Source of the DNA: Desulfobacula sp.
Lineage (GTDB): Bacteria > Desulfobacterota > Desulfobacteria > Desulfobacterales > Desulfobacteraceae
NCBI RefSeq assembly: GCF_030145145.1
Contig: NZ_JAQYWD010000014.1
Coordinates: 61,266 to 125,265 of the forward strand
DNA length: 64,000 nucleotides
Direction of reading: 5' to 3'
Below, in pieces: positions 24,632 to 33,755 of this stretch (the stretch's first letter is position 1; each line of letters starts with the position of its first letter). The translations under genes and the position numbers were made by a program. Below the pieces are notes generated by a model, which ran no database searches, was not told the DNA's origin, and saw only the letters and a program-made list of their open reading frames with translations.

Positions 24632-26497
24632 ATGAAAAAAATATTGTTGTTGTTGCCTGCCCTTTTGGTTGCACCGGTTTTGGCCTGGGCATCGGGTGGA
24701 GGGACCGGTCATCCGGAACTTATTGATTTAACAAAAACCATATACGGGTACCTGGGGATCGGGCTTTTTGTGGCCGCGTATATGCTGGTGCCCCTTGAAA
24801 ATACGATTCATCTGCGCAAGAGCAAACCCGTGCTCCTTGCCGCCGGTATTATCTGGGTCCTGGTTGCCCTTGCCTATATGAGCATCGGGGATACCCATAC
24901 GGCCCACGAAGCCATTAAGGACAGTCTGCTGGAATATGCAGAACTGTTCCTTTTCCTGCTGGTCGCCATGACCTACATCAACTCCATGGAGGAGCGGAAC
25001 GTTTTCCAGGCCTTGAGGGCATTTCTGGTTTCCAAGGGATTTTCCCTGAGGCTTTTGTTCTGGATCACCGGCCTTCTGGCCTTTGTTATTTCTCCTGTGG
25101 CAGATAACCTGACCACTGCGCTCCTCATGGGTGCGGTGATCATGTCTGTCGGGGGGGACAACAAGAAATTTGTTGCCCTGGCCTGCATCAATATCGTTAT
25201 TGCGGCCAATGCTGGTGGTGCATTCTCTCCGTTTGGGGATATCACCACCCTGATGGTGTGGCAGAATGGGAAGGTGGCGTTTTCTGAATTTTTTCATATC
25301 TTTTTGCCGTCCCTGGTCAACTGGCTGGTGCCGGCCTTGTGCATGAGTTTGGCCATTGACAAGGGCTCTCCCAAGAAACTGGACGATAAAGTTGAGATGA
25401 AGTACGGCGCCAAGATTGTGATCGCCCTCTTTCTGTTGACCATCATTACGGCCGTCAGCTTTCATAACTTTCTCCACCTTCCCCCGGCAGCCGGCATGAT
25501 GCTGGGACTTGGGTATCTGGGATTTTTAAGTTACCATATCAAACGCAAAGAGGGGCGGCGGATGTTTTATGACAATATCCTGGGTGCCCGGAAAAAGGGT
25601 ATGGCCTCGACGTCCCTTTCCGCTCTCCAGGGAAAGACCCATTCCGAGATCATTCATATGATCAATACCCTTCCTTCGGCAGCGTTTATCCTGAATAAGG
25701 ATCATGTAATTACCCACTGGAATAAGGCCATGGAGGTTTTGACCGGTGTTTCTGCCCGGGATAAAGTCGGTACAAAGGAGCAATGGAAGCCCTTTTATCC
25801 CAAAGAGCGGCCCGTCCTTGCAGACATGGTTCTGGAAACCGGCTCAAAAACCCTGATCGAGAAGTTCTACCGCGGCAAAAACATGGTCAACAATTTTCTT
25901 GAATCTGTTTATGAGGTGTCGGATTTTGATCCTTCCATTGGTGAGAAGGGCAGTTGGCGGTATTTTACTTCAGCACCCCTCAAGGATATAAACGGCCAGG
26001 TGGTGGGGGTTATCGAAATTATCGAGGATATGGAGGAGGTCCAGGAGACAAGGGTGTATTTTGACATCATGGAGAGAATTGCCCGGGCCGAGTGGGACAC
26101 CCTGCTTTTTTTCTACGGGGTAACCCTCTGTGTCGGCGGTCTGGGGCAGTTCGGCTATCTGGGCCTGGTATCAAACTTCATGTATGGAGATCTCGGTCCC
26201 ACCATTGCCAATTCCCTTGTGGGCGTTCTCTCGGCCATCGTTGATAATATCCCGGTCATGTTTGCGGTTCTCAAGATGGACCCGGTTATGTCCCATGGCC
26301 AGTGGCTGCTGGTGACCCTGACGGCGGGTGTGGGGGGAAGCCTTCTCTCCATCGGATCAGCCGCAGGTGTTGCCCTGATGGGAACGGCCCGGGGGATCTA
26401 TACCTTTGGTGTTCATCTCAAATGGATGCCGATTATAGCCCTGGGGTATATCGCCAGTATTTTTGTTCATCTCTTTATTAATGCACGGTTTATGTAG
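24632..26497 (+). CDS. nhaD: NhaD-type Na+/H+ antiporter with inserted PAS domain
   Basis: The 621-residue protein has an N-terminal signal-like helix (1-20) and NhaD-family membrane segments containing SPVADNLTTALL (154-165) and later SAIVDNIPVMFA (534-545). These are the paired half-helix motifs with ion-binding Asp and Asn. Between the two halves, residues about 335-470 form a PAS domain (LPSAAFILNKDHVITHWNKA, ending with VIEIIEDM). Such a PAS insert is not part of ordinary NhaD and suggests direct ligand or redox gating of Na+/H+ exchange. The start is set by an AAGGA site before 24632. A PAS-sigma54 regulator is divergent to it. Confidence 0.87.
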   Translation: MKKILLLLPALLVAPVLAWASGGGTGHPELIDLTKTIYGYLGIGLFVAAYMLVPLENTIHLRKSKPVLLAAGIIWVLVALAYMSIGDTHTAHEAIKDSLLEYAELFLFLLVAMTYINSMEERNVFQALRAFLVSKGFSLRLLFWITGLLAFVISPVADNLTTALLMGAVIMSVGGDNKKFVALACINIVIAANAGGAFSPFGDITTLMVWQNGKVAFSEFFHIFLPSLVNWLVPALCMSLAIDKGSPKKLDDKVEMKYGAKIVIALFLLTIITAVSFHNFLHLPPAAGMMLGLGYLGFLSYHIKRKEGRRMFYDNILGARKKGMASTSLSALQGKTHSEIIHMINTLPSAAFILNKDHVITHWNKAMEVLTGVSARDKVGTKEQWKPFYPKERPVLADMVLETGSKTLIEKFYRGKNMVNNFLESVYEVSDFDPSIGEKGSWRYFTSAPLKDINGQVVGVIEIIEDMEEVQETRVYFDIMERIARAEWDTLLFFYGVTLCVGGLGQFGYLGLVSNFMYGDLGPTIANSLVGVLSAIVDNIPVMFAVLKMDPVMSHGQWLLVTLTAGVGGSLLSIGSAAGVALMGTARGIYTFGVHLKWMPIIALGYIASIFVHLFINARFM

Positions 26498-26536
26498 GGG
26501 ATGCGTCTAAAATAGATGAATATGGGCCATGAATAT

Positions 26537-26565
26537 GGGCCATGGTTGTTTTTGAACCATGGCCC
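26537..26565. terminator. Hairpin between convergent genes
   Basis: An 11-bp perfect stem (gggccatggtt at 26537-26547, aaccatggccc at 26555-26565) with a 7-nt loop lies between the stops of the antiporter and the convergent kinase-like gene. There is no good T-run on either side, so termination here is only likely. Confidence 0.5.
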
Positions 26566-26593
26566 GGCCGGACTTAAATAGAAATTTCATCCA

Positions 26594-27430
26594 TCACATG
26601 TTGTAGAATGGATTGATGTGATCGCCCTTTTTTTTAATAGGAATCAAATGGACGTGAACTTCCCTGACACCATCAATTTTTTTGGCCATGTTTTGTAACA
26701 TTCCAGCAGTATCTTTGCCGATGGTTTTTTTCTCCTCAATGTTACCAATGGAGACCACGCCATCAATAGCTGTTACCTTGACCGTTGAGACAAGGCTTAT
26801 CAGCGCTGCCTCTACTTTTGCAGCCAGCGCCAGGTCCTCAATTTTTTTCTGAGATTCTTGTGTGGTTTTAAATGCGGGTTTCTGAATAGTTTCGTATAGG
26901 ATGTCCACGGCATCCTCCACAGTTATTTTATCGATGTGAATAACGATATCATACAGCTTGCTGTCCTTAGTATCCACTCCATAAACCTTGATTCCCCATT
27001 TGCGGCGTTCTTCATCGTCTTTTTTCAGAATATGGCGTGCCTCTTCTGCGGAAATGTTTTCCCGGCGCATCTCTTCTCTGATTCGGTCATCGATGTTGGC
27101 AAGGATTCTGACTTTAAGTGTGTGGGAGACATCCCGGAGAAAATAGTGCCCTGCCAGTCCATGATACACGATGTTATCTTTGAGCATATGGTTGAGCAGG
27201 GCAGACCGAAGGTAGGCAACATATCGCTCTTTGCCATGATGGAACCGTTCAAGCACTGTGGGGGCATCATGAAGTGCCCGGATCAGTTTAATTTCTGGAA
27301 TATTGAATTCATCGGAAGCCTCCAGAAGGATATCTCTGGATGTACAATCATACTTTAGCCTTTGGGCTAATTTTTCAGCGACAGCCTTACCCATGCTGTA
27401 AGAGCCTCGGGAAATTGTTATAATCGGCAC
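26594..27430 (-). CDS. Cytidylate kinase-like protein with C-terminal BON-like domain
   Basis: The 278-residue protein has a cytidylate-kinase-like P-loop domain (1-190) with loop SRGSYSMGK at 7-15 and the GLAGHYFLRD and RIREEMRR regions typical of this family. A BON-like domain (about 200-262) ends with IDGVREVHVHL. The P-loop departs from a strict GxxGxGK, as in other members annotated as cytidylate kinase-like. It is the receiver-less paralogue of the protein at 18208. BON domains are often found with membranes or as ligand-binding add-ons. Substrate is not known; CMP is an untested guess. It is flanked by antiporter and SulP genes. Confidence 0.8.
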   Translation of the reverse strand: MPIITISRGSYSMGKAVAEKLAQRLKYDCTSRDILLEASDEFNIPEIKLIRALHDAPTVLERFHHGKERYVAYLRSALLNHMLKDNIVYHGLAGHYFLRDVSHTLKVRILANIDDRIREEMRRENISAEEARHILKKDDEERRKWGIKVYGVDTKDSKLYDIVIHIDKITVEDAVDILYETIQKPAFKTTQESQKKIEDLALAAKVEAALISLVSTVKVTAIDGVVSIGNIEEKKTIGKDTAGMLQNMAKKIDGVREVHVHLIPIKKKGDHINPFYNM

Positions 27431-27563
27431 AACACCTCTCCTTGTTTAACTAAATCAATTGCATAAAAGGGCACTATTTACCAGACCCCTTGGAAAAATG
27501 GACCATTTCAATGGTACGCGTCACCTTAGAAATAGTACAGTCATTTTTTTCGTATTCCAGATA

Positions 27564-29732
27564 TCAACCCCGTATTTCAATGGGCATATAATTTTTCAAC
27601 GGACAGTCAATACAGTCTCCCTTGGAATGGATCTGTTTGTAAATGGATTCCAGGCCGGCCCGTGAGTTCGGATAGATATTTTCTTTTCCCAGCTTGTCGA
27701 TCAAATGGGTCCTTTCCATCACAGCCAACACTTCTTCTTTCAGGCCGCAGAAAGAAATTTCTCGTCCACTGGCTCTAATGGTATCAATGAGGATGGAAAT
27801 GGCATCTTCACCGGAAGCATCGATATCATTAATTCCTTTTGACGCAATTAAGATATGCATTAACTCCGGTTTTTCCGAAATATACGACAGAACTTTATCT
27901 TCAAGATAGGTGGCATTGGTAAAGATTAGCGATCCATCAAACCTGACCACGGCAATATGCCGGCATTCCCTTAAGCCGGCCTTGACGGCATCTCTTAGTG
28001 TATCATCTTTTGCCTTTGACAATAGAGCGACCCTTGGGCGAAGATGGTGGTAAATAAAGAGTCCGAATGTCAAAAGAACACCCACCATAATGCCTTCTTC
28101 AAGATGAGGGGCAAAATAAAGCGTGCAGATAAAAGAGATAACCGAAATAATCCCTTCTGATCGTTTGGCTTTCCATGAATGGATAAAGCCCGAAGTATTG
28201 ATAAGGCCAATCACCGCCATCATGATGACGGCTGCCAGAACAGCCTGGGGAAGGTGATAGAGAAGGGGGGTAAAGAAAAGAAGCGTCAGGGCAACCATGA
28301 TACTGGTGACAACAGAGGATATCCCGGTGACTGCATTGGCCTGAAGGTTGACGGCAGACCGTGAAAAAGATCCTGAGACGGCATAACTTTGGCCGAAAGA
28401 ACCAATGATGTTGGCCAGACCTTGTCCAATCAATTCCTGGTTTGGATCCAGTTTTTGTCCGGTTTTGGCAGCCATGGATTTGGCAATGGCAATGGCTTCC
28501 ATAAACCCCAAAAGCGAAATAATAATGGCAAATGGCAGCAATTGTAAAAAAGCAGCAATATAAGACGAGCCTTCAGGTGCTTTGGGGATACTGATTTTAA
28601 GTCCCTTTGGAATATCTCCAACCACAGCCCCGGCACCGATGAGTTTAAGATTTTTTACATCCAGAAGTTTGTTGCTCACCGCTATCCGCCATTTGTTGCC
28701 ATCGGTTGTCATACCGGGTGGCAGGGTTGGTGCCGTATAGAAGACAGGACTGTCACCCGCATCGGGTGCGGTTGAAAAGTGAACAAACCGAAGATTTTCA
28801 CGCTTAATGTGAGCAGCGCCCTTTGTTTGATCAATTTTTGCCTGAATCAGGGCAAGATCATGCTCGATGTCCAGTTGTCTTTTCGAGGCAATATGGACGT
28901 TGTGATCTTTTCCTTCTTCCTTGACGGCTTTAAGAATATTGTTCAGATCTGCTCTTTTGGCTGCCAGTTCTTTTATGGTCATGACGTCAGTATTGAATTG
29001 ATTTATCAGTTCAACAATTTGCGGATCTTTTATGTTTTCAAGGGGAATAAATTTGTCATTGTTAAACCCGGTGAATTTTGAAATTAGAATGGTTACGGCT
29101 ACGGCAATCAGAACACTGGGAATTCTTGGATTAATCCGCTTTAAGATGACCATGATAACAATGGCCAGTATCCCCAGGGCTAAAGTGGGAACATGGGTAT
29201 AATGAAGGGCTGATTTGCACACATTGATAATGGTTTGATAGTGATGGGGTGCTTTATCCACATAAACACCAAACAATTTAGAGAATTGTGAAGAAGCGAT
29301 AACAATAGCGGCTGCATTGGTAAAACCGTTTACAACCGGATGGGAAAGAAGGTTAACCACAAGGCCAAGTTTGAAAACGCCTAAAAAAAGCTGGAAACAG
29401 CCAACCGTGAGTGCCAGGATAATGGAGTAGGCAATAAACTGGGGACCGCCTGCTGTGGCAAGGGGTTCCAGTGAAGCGGCAGACATAAGGGAGACGACGG
29501 CAACAGGCCCTGTAGCGAGCTGGCGGCTTGATCCGAATAAAGAGGCCACCATGGGCGGTAAAAATGCAGCATAAAGGCCAAAATAAGCGGGAAGTCCTGC
29601 CAACTGAGCATAGGCCATGGATTGAGGGATTAAAACCATGGCCACGGTAATTCCGGCAATCACATCTGCGCTAAATTTTTCTTTGTTGTAGTTTGTAAAC
29701 CACAACAAAAAAGGAAAAATTTTATAAAGCAT
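27564..29732 (-). CDS. SulP family anion permease with STAS domain and large insert
   Basis: The 722-residue protein has the SulP membrane domain (VIAGITVAMVLIPQSMAYA at 24-42, SHPVVNGF at 130-137, VSGSFSRSAVN in the second half) and a C-terminal STAS domain (about 590-710) with the GINDIDASGEDA loop. Residues about 222-365 are extra relative to usual SulP proteins. They are hydrophilic, probably partly coiled coil (KRADLNNILKAVKEE, LALIQAKIDQTKG), and interrupt the chain just before VVGDIPKGL. It may import sulfate in this putative sulfate reducer, but bicarbonate or carboxylates are also possible. The C-terminal end carries CIDCP. Confidence 0.87.
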   Translation of the reverse strand: MLYKIFPFLLWFTNYNKEKFSADVIAGITVAMVLIPQSMAYAQLAGLPAYFGLYAAFLPPMVASLFGSSRQLATGPVAVVSLMSAASLEPLATAGGPQFIAYSIILALTVGCFQLFLGVFKLGLVVNLLSHPVVNGFTNAAAIVIASSQFSKLFGVYVDKAPHHYQTIINVCKSALHYTHVPTLALGILAIVIMVILKRINPRIPSVLIAVAVTILISKFTGFNNDKFIPLENIKDPQIVELINQFNTDVMTIKELAAKRADLNNILKAVKEEGKDHNVHIASKRQLDIEHDLALIQAKIDQTKGAAHIKRENLRFVHFSTAPDAGDSPVFYTAPTLPPGMTTDGNKWRIAVSNKLLDVKNLKLIGAGAVVGDIPKGLKISIPKAPEGSSYIAAFLQLLPFAIIISLLGFMEAIAIAKSMAAKTGQKLDPNQELIGQGLANIIGSFGQSYAVSGSFSRSAVNLQANAVTGISSVVTSIMVALTLLFFTPLLYHLPQAVLAAVIMMAVIGLINTSGFIHSWKAKRSEGIISVISFICTLYFAPHLEEGIMVGVLLTFGLFIYHHLRPRVALLSKAKDDTLRDAVKAGLRECRHIAVVRFDGSLIFTNATYLEDKVLSYISEKPELMHILIASKGINDIDASGEDAISILIDTIRASGREISFCGLKEEVLAVMERTHLIDKLGKENIYPNSRAGLESIYKQIHSKGDCIDCPLKNYMPIEIRG

Positions 29733-30205
29733 CTTTTTACTCCTGTATTAAAATTTATTCATTATATCCTTTTGAACAAAAGCGCTGCGGCCTTGTTCAA
29801 CTTAAATCAAAAAAATGTCTGAACCGTTCACTGTTAAACCATACAAGTTACTCTGATTATATAAGATTATTTTGTTTGTCAACGGTAAGGAATTAAAATA
29901 TTAACCGTTAAAGGATATCCAACGATTGCAAGACAAAAGATTTCAAGAAGTTGAGGAATTAAAGGCGCATTCGTATAGAACAACGAAAACTAGGGTTGTT
30001 TCAAAAATTGACTTGTGATATGACAGGTTAATTTTTTTATATGATATGAGTGAAAACTGAACACTTTGGTCCTGAAATAAGAAATTGAAACAAAAATATC
30101 ATGCCACACAATGATAAGGATGGTATATAAAAACAGTCATATAGCATAAAAAAGTTGAATCAGATTTTAAACTGCTAAAATAAATTAAGTGACATAGGGG
30201 AATTT
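29733..30205. other. 473-nt AT-rich divergent intergenic region
   Basis: This gap separates the divergent sulP and hydrogenase-like operons and must hold both promoters. Apart from the inverted repeat at 29772-29800 I see only weak elements: a TTGACT at 30008 without a well-spaced -10, and TATATA at about 30124. No sigma54 site and no small gene were found. Confidence 0.5.
29772..29800 (-). promoter_or_regulatory. TTGAACAA-N13-TTGTTCAA inverted repeat in the sulP leader
   Basis: Perfect 8-bp arms at 29772-29779 and 29793-29800 lie 40-68 nt upstream of the sulP ATG, next to a TATAAT at about 29762-29767 on the minus strand. It may be an operator or an mRNA stem-loop. The arms are the only strong dyad in this gap. 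Confidence 0.4.
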
Positions 30206-32164
30206 ATGAGTCAATTTTTTACAGCAATACTGATCATTATATTAGGCGGCAGTATATCCCTCGTATTGGCTCGCCAGGTTCGGTTAATGAGGATCATTGC
30301 GGTTTTTTTGTTGAGCGCCGGCTGCTTTTGGGGATTATTCAATGCCCTGACAAATCTCATTCAATCAGGCAGTGATACCGCATCCTTCACCTATCTGAAT
30401 GTGTTTTCACTGACGTTTCAAATGGATGGCCTTTCCTCATTTTTTCTAGTGGCCATTTTCGCTGTTTCTCTTTTTGCCGCCATTTACAGCTTCCATTACC
30501 TGGAGGATTCACAAAACCCCTTGAGAACCGCTGTCCACTATTTTTTTTTCAGCATTCTCATTGCCTCCATGGCGCTAGTTGTTACCGCAGCCAATATGAT
30601 TACCTTTATGCTGTCCTGGGAAATAATGTCCCTGTCATCGTTTTTTCTGGTCATTTACAACCACCATTCTGCTGAAAATCGAAAGGCAGGATTCCTGTAT
30701 TTTGTGTTCTCCCATGTGGGTGCCATGTTTATATTTGCAGCATTTGGAATCGCTTACGGCTACTCCGGGAATTTTGGATTTGGTGCCATGGCATCCCTTC
30801 CGGACACAGCAAAAATGTTAATTTTTATTTTTACATTTATCGGGTTTGGATCCAAAGCCGGTGTGTTCCCTTTTCATGTCTGGCTGCCTTATGCCCATCC
30901 GGCCGCCCCCAGCCATATTTCCGCGGTCATGTCCGGGGTTATGATCAAAACCGGTATTTACGGTATTATACGTATCTATGCCCTGCTGGATTTTCATACG
31001 CCTGTTTGCGGAAATATTCTGATTATTGCCGGAGCGGTCTCCGGTGTTCTGGGGGTGGTTTATGCCCTGGGTCAACATGATATAAAACGGCTACTGGCCT
31101 ATCACAGTGTGGAAAATATCGGTATTATTTTGATGGGTCTGGGTATTGGAATGACGGGTGTTTCTTCGGGGAACCCACTTATGGCGATTCTCGGATTCAG
31201 CGGCGGGCTTCTTCATGTTCTCAACCATTCTATTTTCAAGTCTCTTCTGTTTATGGGGGCTGGAATGGTGGTGCATAAAACCGGCACCCGCTCCATTGAT
31301 GCGTTGGGTGGCCTGATCAAAAATATGAAAATTACTGGAACCACCTTTATCATCGGTTCTCTTGCTATCTGTGGGCTGCCGCCGTTTAATGGATTTGTCA
31401 GTGAATTTTTTATTTATATTGGGGGGTTTAAGGGGGTTGCCCTGGATAAGTCAGCTTTTGTCATGAGTATTTTGGCCATTATCAGCCTGGCCATTATCGG
31501 CGGTCTGGCCCTGGCCTGTTTTACCAAGGTGGTGGGGGTTGTCTTTCAAGGCGAACCCAGGACTAAAGCGGCAGAGAATGTGGATGAAAAAGGGTCGAGC
31601 ATGCTGGTTTCCATGGTGATCCTTGCAGCTGCCTGCATAGTTATCGGCATCTTCCCGAGAATTTTTATCCATCTGTCCCTTAACGCGGTTTCCGCTTTGG
31701 GCCTGGGGTATGCCCGTGTTCCTCTGGCCCCTTTTGAACGGATAACTGGAAATATTACCTTTGGTGCCACGATTTTTCTGGGAGTTTTACTGCTGGTGAT
31801 GGCGATTCGATTCCTTGCCTACCGGGGAAAATCCATTTCAAGATCCGGGACTTGGGGATGTGGGTTTACCCAGCCAACGGTTCGAATGCAGTATACCGGC
31901 TCATCCTATGCAGCATCAATTTTAGAACTTTTCAGCCCGGTTGCACCTTTGGAAGAAAAGCACTTGAAAATTAAGGGAAGATTTCCCGTAAAAACACAAT
32001 ACCAAAGTCATGTCAATGATATTGCAGACCGTCATTTGAACCGGCTCATTGTTAATCCTGTTTTGTCTTTGTTTGATAAACTCAGATGGATTCAGCATGG
32101 TGATATTCATCTGTATATTGGGTATATTTTACTGGCGATCGTATTATTATTGTTTTTTATATAA
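30206..32164 (+). CDS. HyfB/NuoL-like proton-pumping subunit of Ehr-type complex
   Basis: The 652-residue polytopic protein belongs to the complex I/Mrp antiporter subunit family. It has the conserved lysine-containing FIGFGSKAGVFPFHVWLP and the histidine-rich LAYHSVENIGII and LNHSIFKSLLFM helices. These form the antiporter-like proton or sodium channel in group 4 hydrogenases (HyfB) and complex I (NuoL). It is the first gene of a six-gene operon (30206-37470). The AGGGGAA site precedes the ATG. The name HyfB-like is by homology; the complex is probably not a hydrogenase (see the large subunit). Confidence 0.87.
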   Translation: MSQFFTAILIIILGGSISLVLARQVRLMRIIAVFLLSAGCFWGLFNALTNLIQSGSDTASFTYLNVFSLTFQMDGLSSFFLVAIFAVSLFAAIYSFHYLEDSQNPLRTAVHYFFFSILIASMALVVTAANMITFMLSWEIMSLSSFFLVIYNHHSAENRKAGFLYFVFSHVGAMFIFAAFGIAYGYSGNFGFGAMASLPDTAKMLIFIFTFIGFGSKAGVFPFHVWLPYAHPAAPSHISAVMSGVMIKTGIYGIIRIYALLDFHTPVCGNILIIAGAVSGVLGVVYALGQHDIKRLLAYHSVENIGIILMGLGIGMTGVSSGNPLMAILGFSGGLLHVLNHSIFKSLLFMGAGMVVHKTGTRSIDALGGLIKNMKITGTTFIIGSLAICGLPPFNGFVSEFFIYIGGFKGVALDKSAFVMSILAIISLAIIGGLALACFTKVVGVVFQGEPRTKAAENVDEKGSSMLVSMVILAAACIVIGIFPRIFIHLSLNAVSALGLGYARVPLAPFERITGNITFGATIFLGVLLLVMAIRFLAYRGKSISRSGTWGCGFTQPTVRMQYTGSSYAASILELFSPVAPLEEKHLKIKGRFPVKTQYQSHVNDIADRHLNRLIVNPVLSLFDKLRWIQHGDIHLYIGYILLAIVLLLFFI

Positions 32165-32186
32165 CCACCTTAACTGGGAAAACTTT

Positions 32187-33107
32187 ATGATTGACTCCAT
32201 TATTCTCTGGTTTCTTGCAATTTTAACGGCACCGTTTTTTTCAGCAATGATACTTAAGGTCAAGGCATTTTTCGGAGGGAAAAAAGGACCTCCTCTGATG
32301 ATTAATTATTATACCCTGATCAAGCTGTTTAAAAAAGGATCGGTTTACAGTACCAGTACCACGGTTATTTTTAAGCTTGGGCCAATTATCTCATTGGGTT
32401 CTGCCATCACGGTCCTCATGTTTCTGCCCATTGCGGGGTATCCGCCGATTTTTTCATTTAATGGGGATATTATTTTTGTTTTGTATGTCATGGGACTGGG
32501 TCGTTTTTTTACCATTGCTGCTGCCATGGACACAGCCTCTCCGTTTGAAGGTATGGGGGCTGCAAGAGAAGCCTATTTTCCCATTATCTGTGAAGCCACC
32601 ATGTTCATGATCTTGATTTTCTTTTATCGCTTGACCGGCCACTTACAGTTATCCGCCTATTTTACGGGAGAAAGTCCCCTTGCGCTCTGGAATTTGGCCG
32701 GGGCCCCCTTGCTCTTTATTGTGATGGCCTTTTTTATTATCCTGCTCACGGAAAATTCACGGGTTCCGGTGGATGATCCAGCCACTCACCTGGAGCTGAC
32801 CATGATTCATGAAGTCATGGTGCTGGATCACAGCGGCCCGGATTTGGCGCTTATTGAGCTGGGGTCATTCTGCAAGCTCTTTTTCTATTCAACCCTTATT
32901 TCACGGTTGATTTTACCGTTTGGATCAAGTGTTCCAGGGGGGACGTTTGTTGTTTATATTGCCGGGCTCGCTCTGGTCTATCTAATTGTTGGTATTATAG
33001 AATCGGTGATTGCCCGTTATCGAATGGATAAAGTGCCGCAATTTGTTCTGACATCCTTTGCCTTGGCCTTTTTTGCAACCATTATTACGTTGGAGTTTAT
33101 CAAATGA
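32187..33107 (+). CDS. HyfC/NuoH-like membrane subunit
   Basis: The 306-residue membrane protein carries the NuoH/HyfC signatures KKGPPLMINYYTLIKLFKKG, MDTASPFEGMGAAREAYF and ENSRVPVDDPATHLELTMIHE. This subunit forms the link between the soluble electron-transfer arm and the membrane pump. The ATG at 32187 is chosen because the family begins here; upstream in-frame codons overlap the previous gene and do not fit the family. The ribosome site is weak (TGGGA), consistent with translational coupling 22 nt after the preceding stop. Confidence 0.87.
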   Translation: MIDSIILWFLAILTAPFFSAMILKVKAFFGGKKGPPLMINYYTLIKLFKKGSVYSTSTTVIFKLGPIISLGSAITVLMFLPIAGYPPIFSFNGDIIFVLYVMGLGRFFTIAAAMDTASPFEGMGAAREAYFPIICEATMFMILIFFYRLTGHLQLSAYFTGESPLALWNLAGAPLLFIVMAFFIILLTENSRVPVDDPATHLELTMIHEVMVLDHSGPDLALIELGSFCKLFFYSTLISRLILPFGSSVPGGTFVVYIAGLALVYLIVGIIESVIARYRMDKVPQFVLTSFALAFFATIITLEFIK

Positions 33108-33745
33108 TGCATCCAGTGGATACGATTTTATCACTTGTATTGCTTTCTGTCTTGTTTTCCTTTGGCTCCAGTCGACTTCCCGGTCTTATCCTGGTGGTGG
33201 GCTTCCAGGGAATTGTCGCGTCAATTGTGCCTTTTTTCATTGGCCACGGAATGAGTGCCGGGGGTGTCATTTTTACCTTTGTGACCTTAGCGGTCCGAGG
33301 TATTATCATTCCAATGAGTATTTATTGGGTCATCAAAAAGGTGGCCATCCGGAGAGAGGTGGAACCCATTATCGGGTATCATGCCTCCATATTCTGCGGT
33401 CTTGGCCTTATTGTTGCGGCCACCTTTATCAGTCGGCAATTGAATATTCCGACTATCAGTGATTATACGCTTTTATTTCCTGCGGCTATTGCGCTTCTGG
33501 TGAGCGGTATGTTCCTTTTGATGGCAAGGCGTAATGCCATTGCCATGGTATTGGGATATATCATGATGGAAAATGGTATCTACCTCATCGGAACAACCTT
33601 CTCCGTTCGCGCCCGCCACATTGTTGAATTTGGAATTCTGCTGGATGTGCTTGCCGGTGTTATGATCATGGCCATTATCCTTCAAAACATCAAACAGACG
33701 TTTGATGACGTTGATACGGCATTACTCAGAACCTTAAAGGACTAG
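33104..33745 (+). CDS. HyfE-like membrane subunit
   Basis: The 213-residue membrane protein has about seven predicted hydrophobic segments and matches HyfE of hydrogenase-4, an NuoK-like subunit with extra N-terminal helices; GYIMMENGIYLIG is its NuoK-like block. The ATG overlaps the previous stop as ATGA. It should be part of the ion-translocating membrane arm. Confidence 0.82.
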   Translation: MMHPVDTILSLVLLSVLFSFGSSRLPGLILVVGFQGIVASIVPFFIGHGMSAGGVIFTFVTLAVRGIIIPMSIYWVIKKVAIRREVEPIIGYHASIFCGLGLIVAATFISRQLNIPTISDYTLLFPAAIALLVSGMFLLMARRNAIAMVLGYIMMENGIYLIGTTFSVRARHIVEFGILLDVLAGVMIMAIILQNIKQTFDDVDTALLRTLKD

Positions 33746-33755
33746 GGGTTATTTC

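Noticed and set aside
24728..25477. Long antisense open frame inside the NhaD-PAS gene
   Set aside because: Composition follows the opposite strand's coding pattern; no domain, promoter or ribosome site.
30008..30045. TTGACT with TATGAT as the promoter of the Ehr-type operon
   Set aside because: The spacing (26 nt) is far from 17 nt; no better pair was seen.
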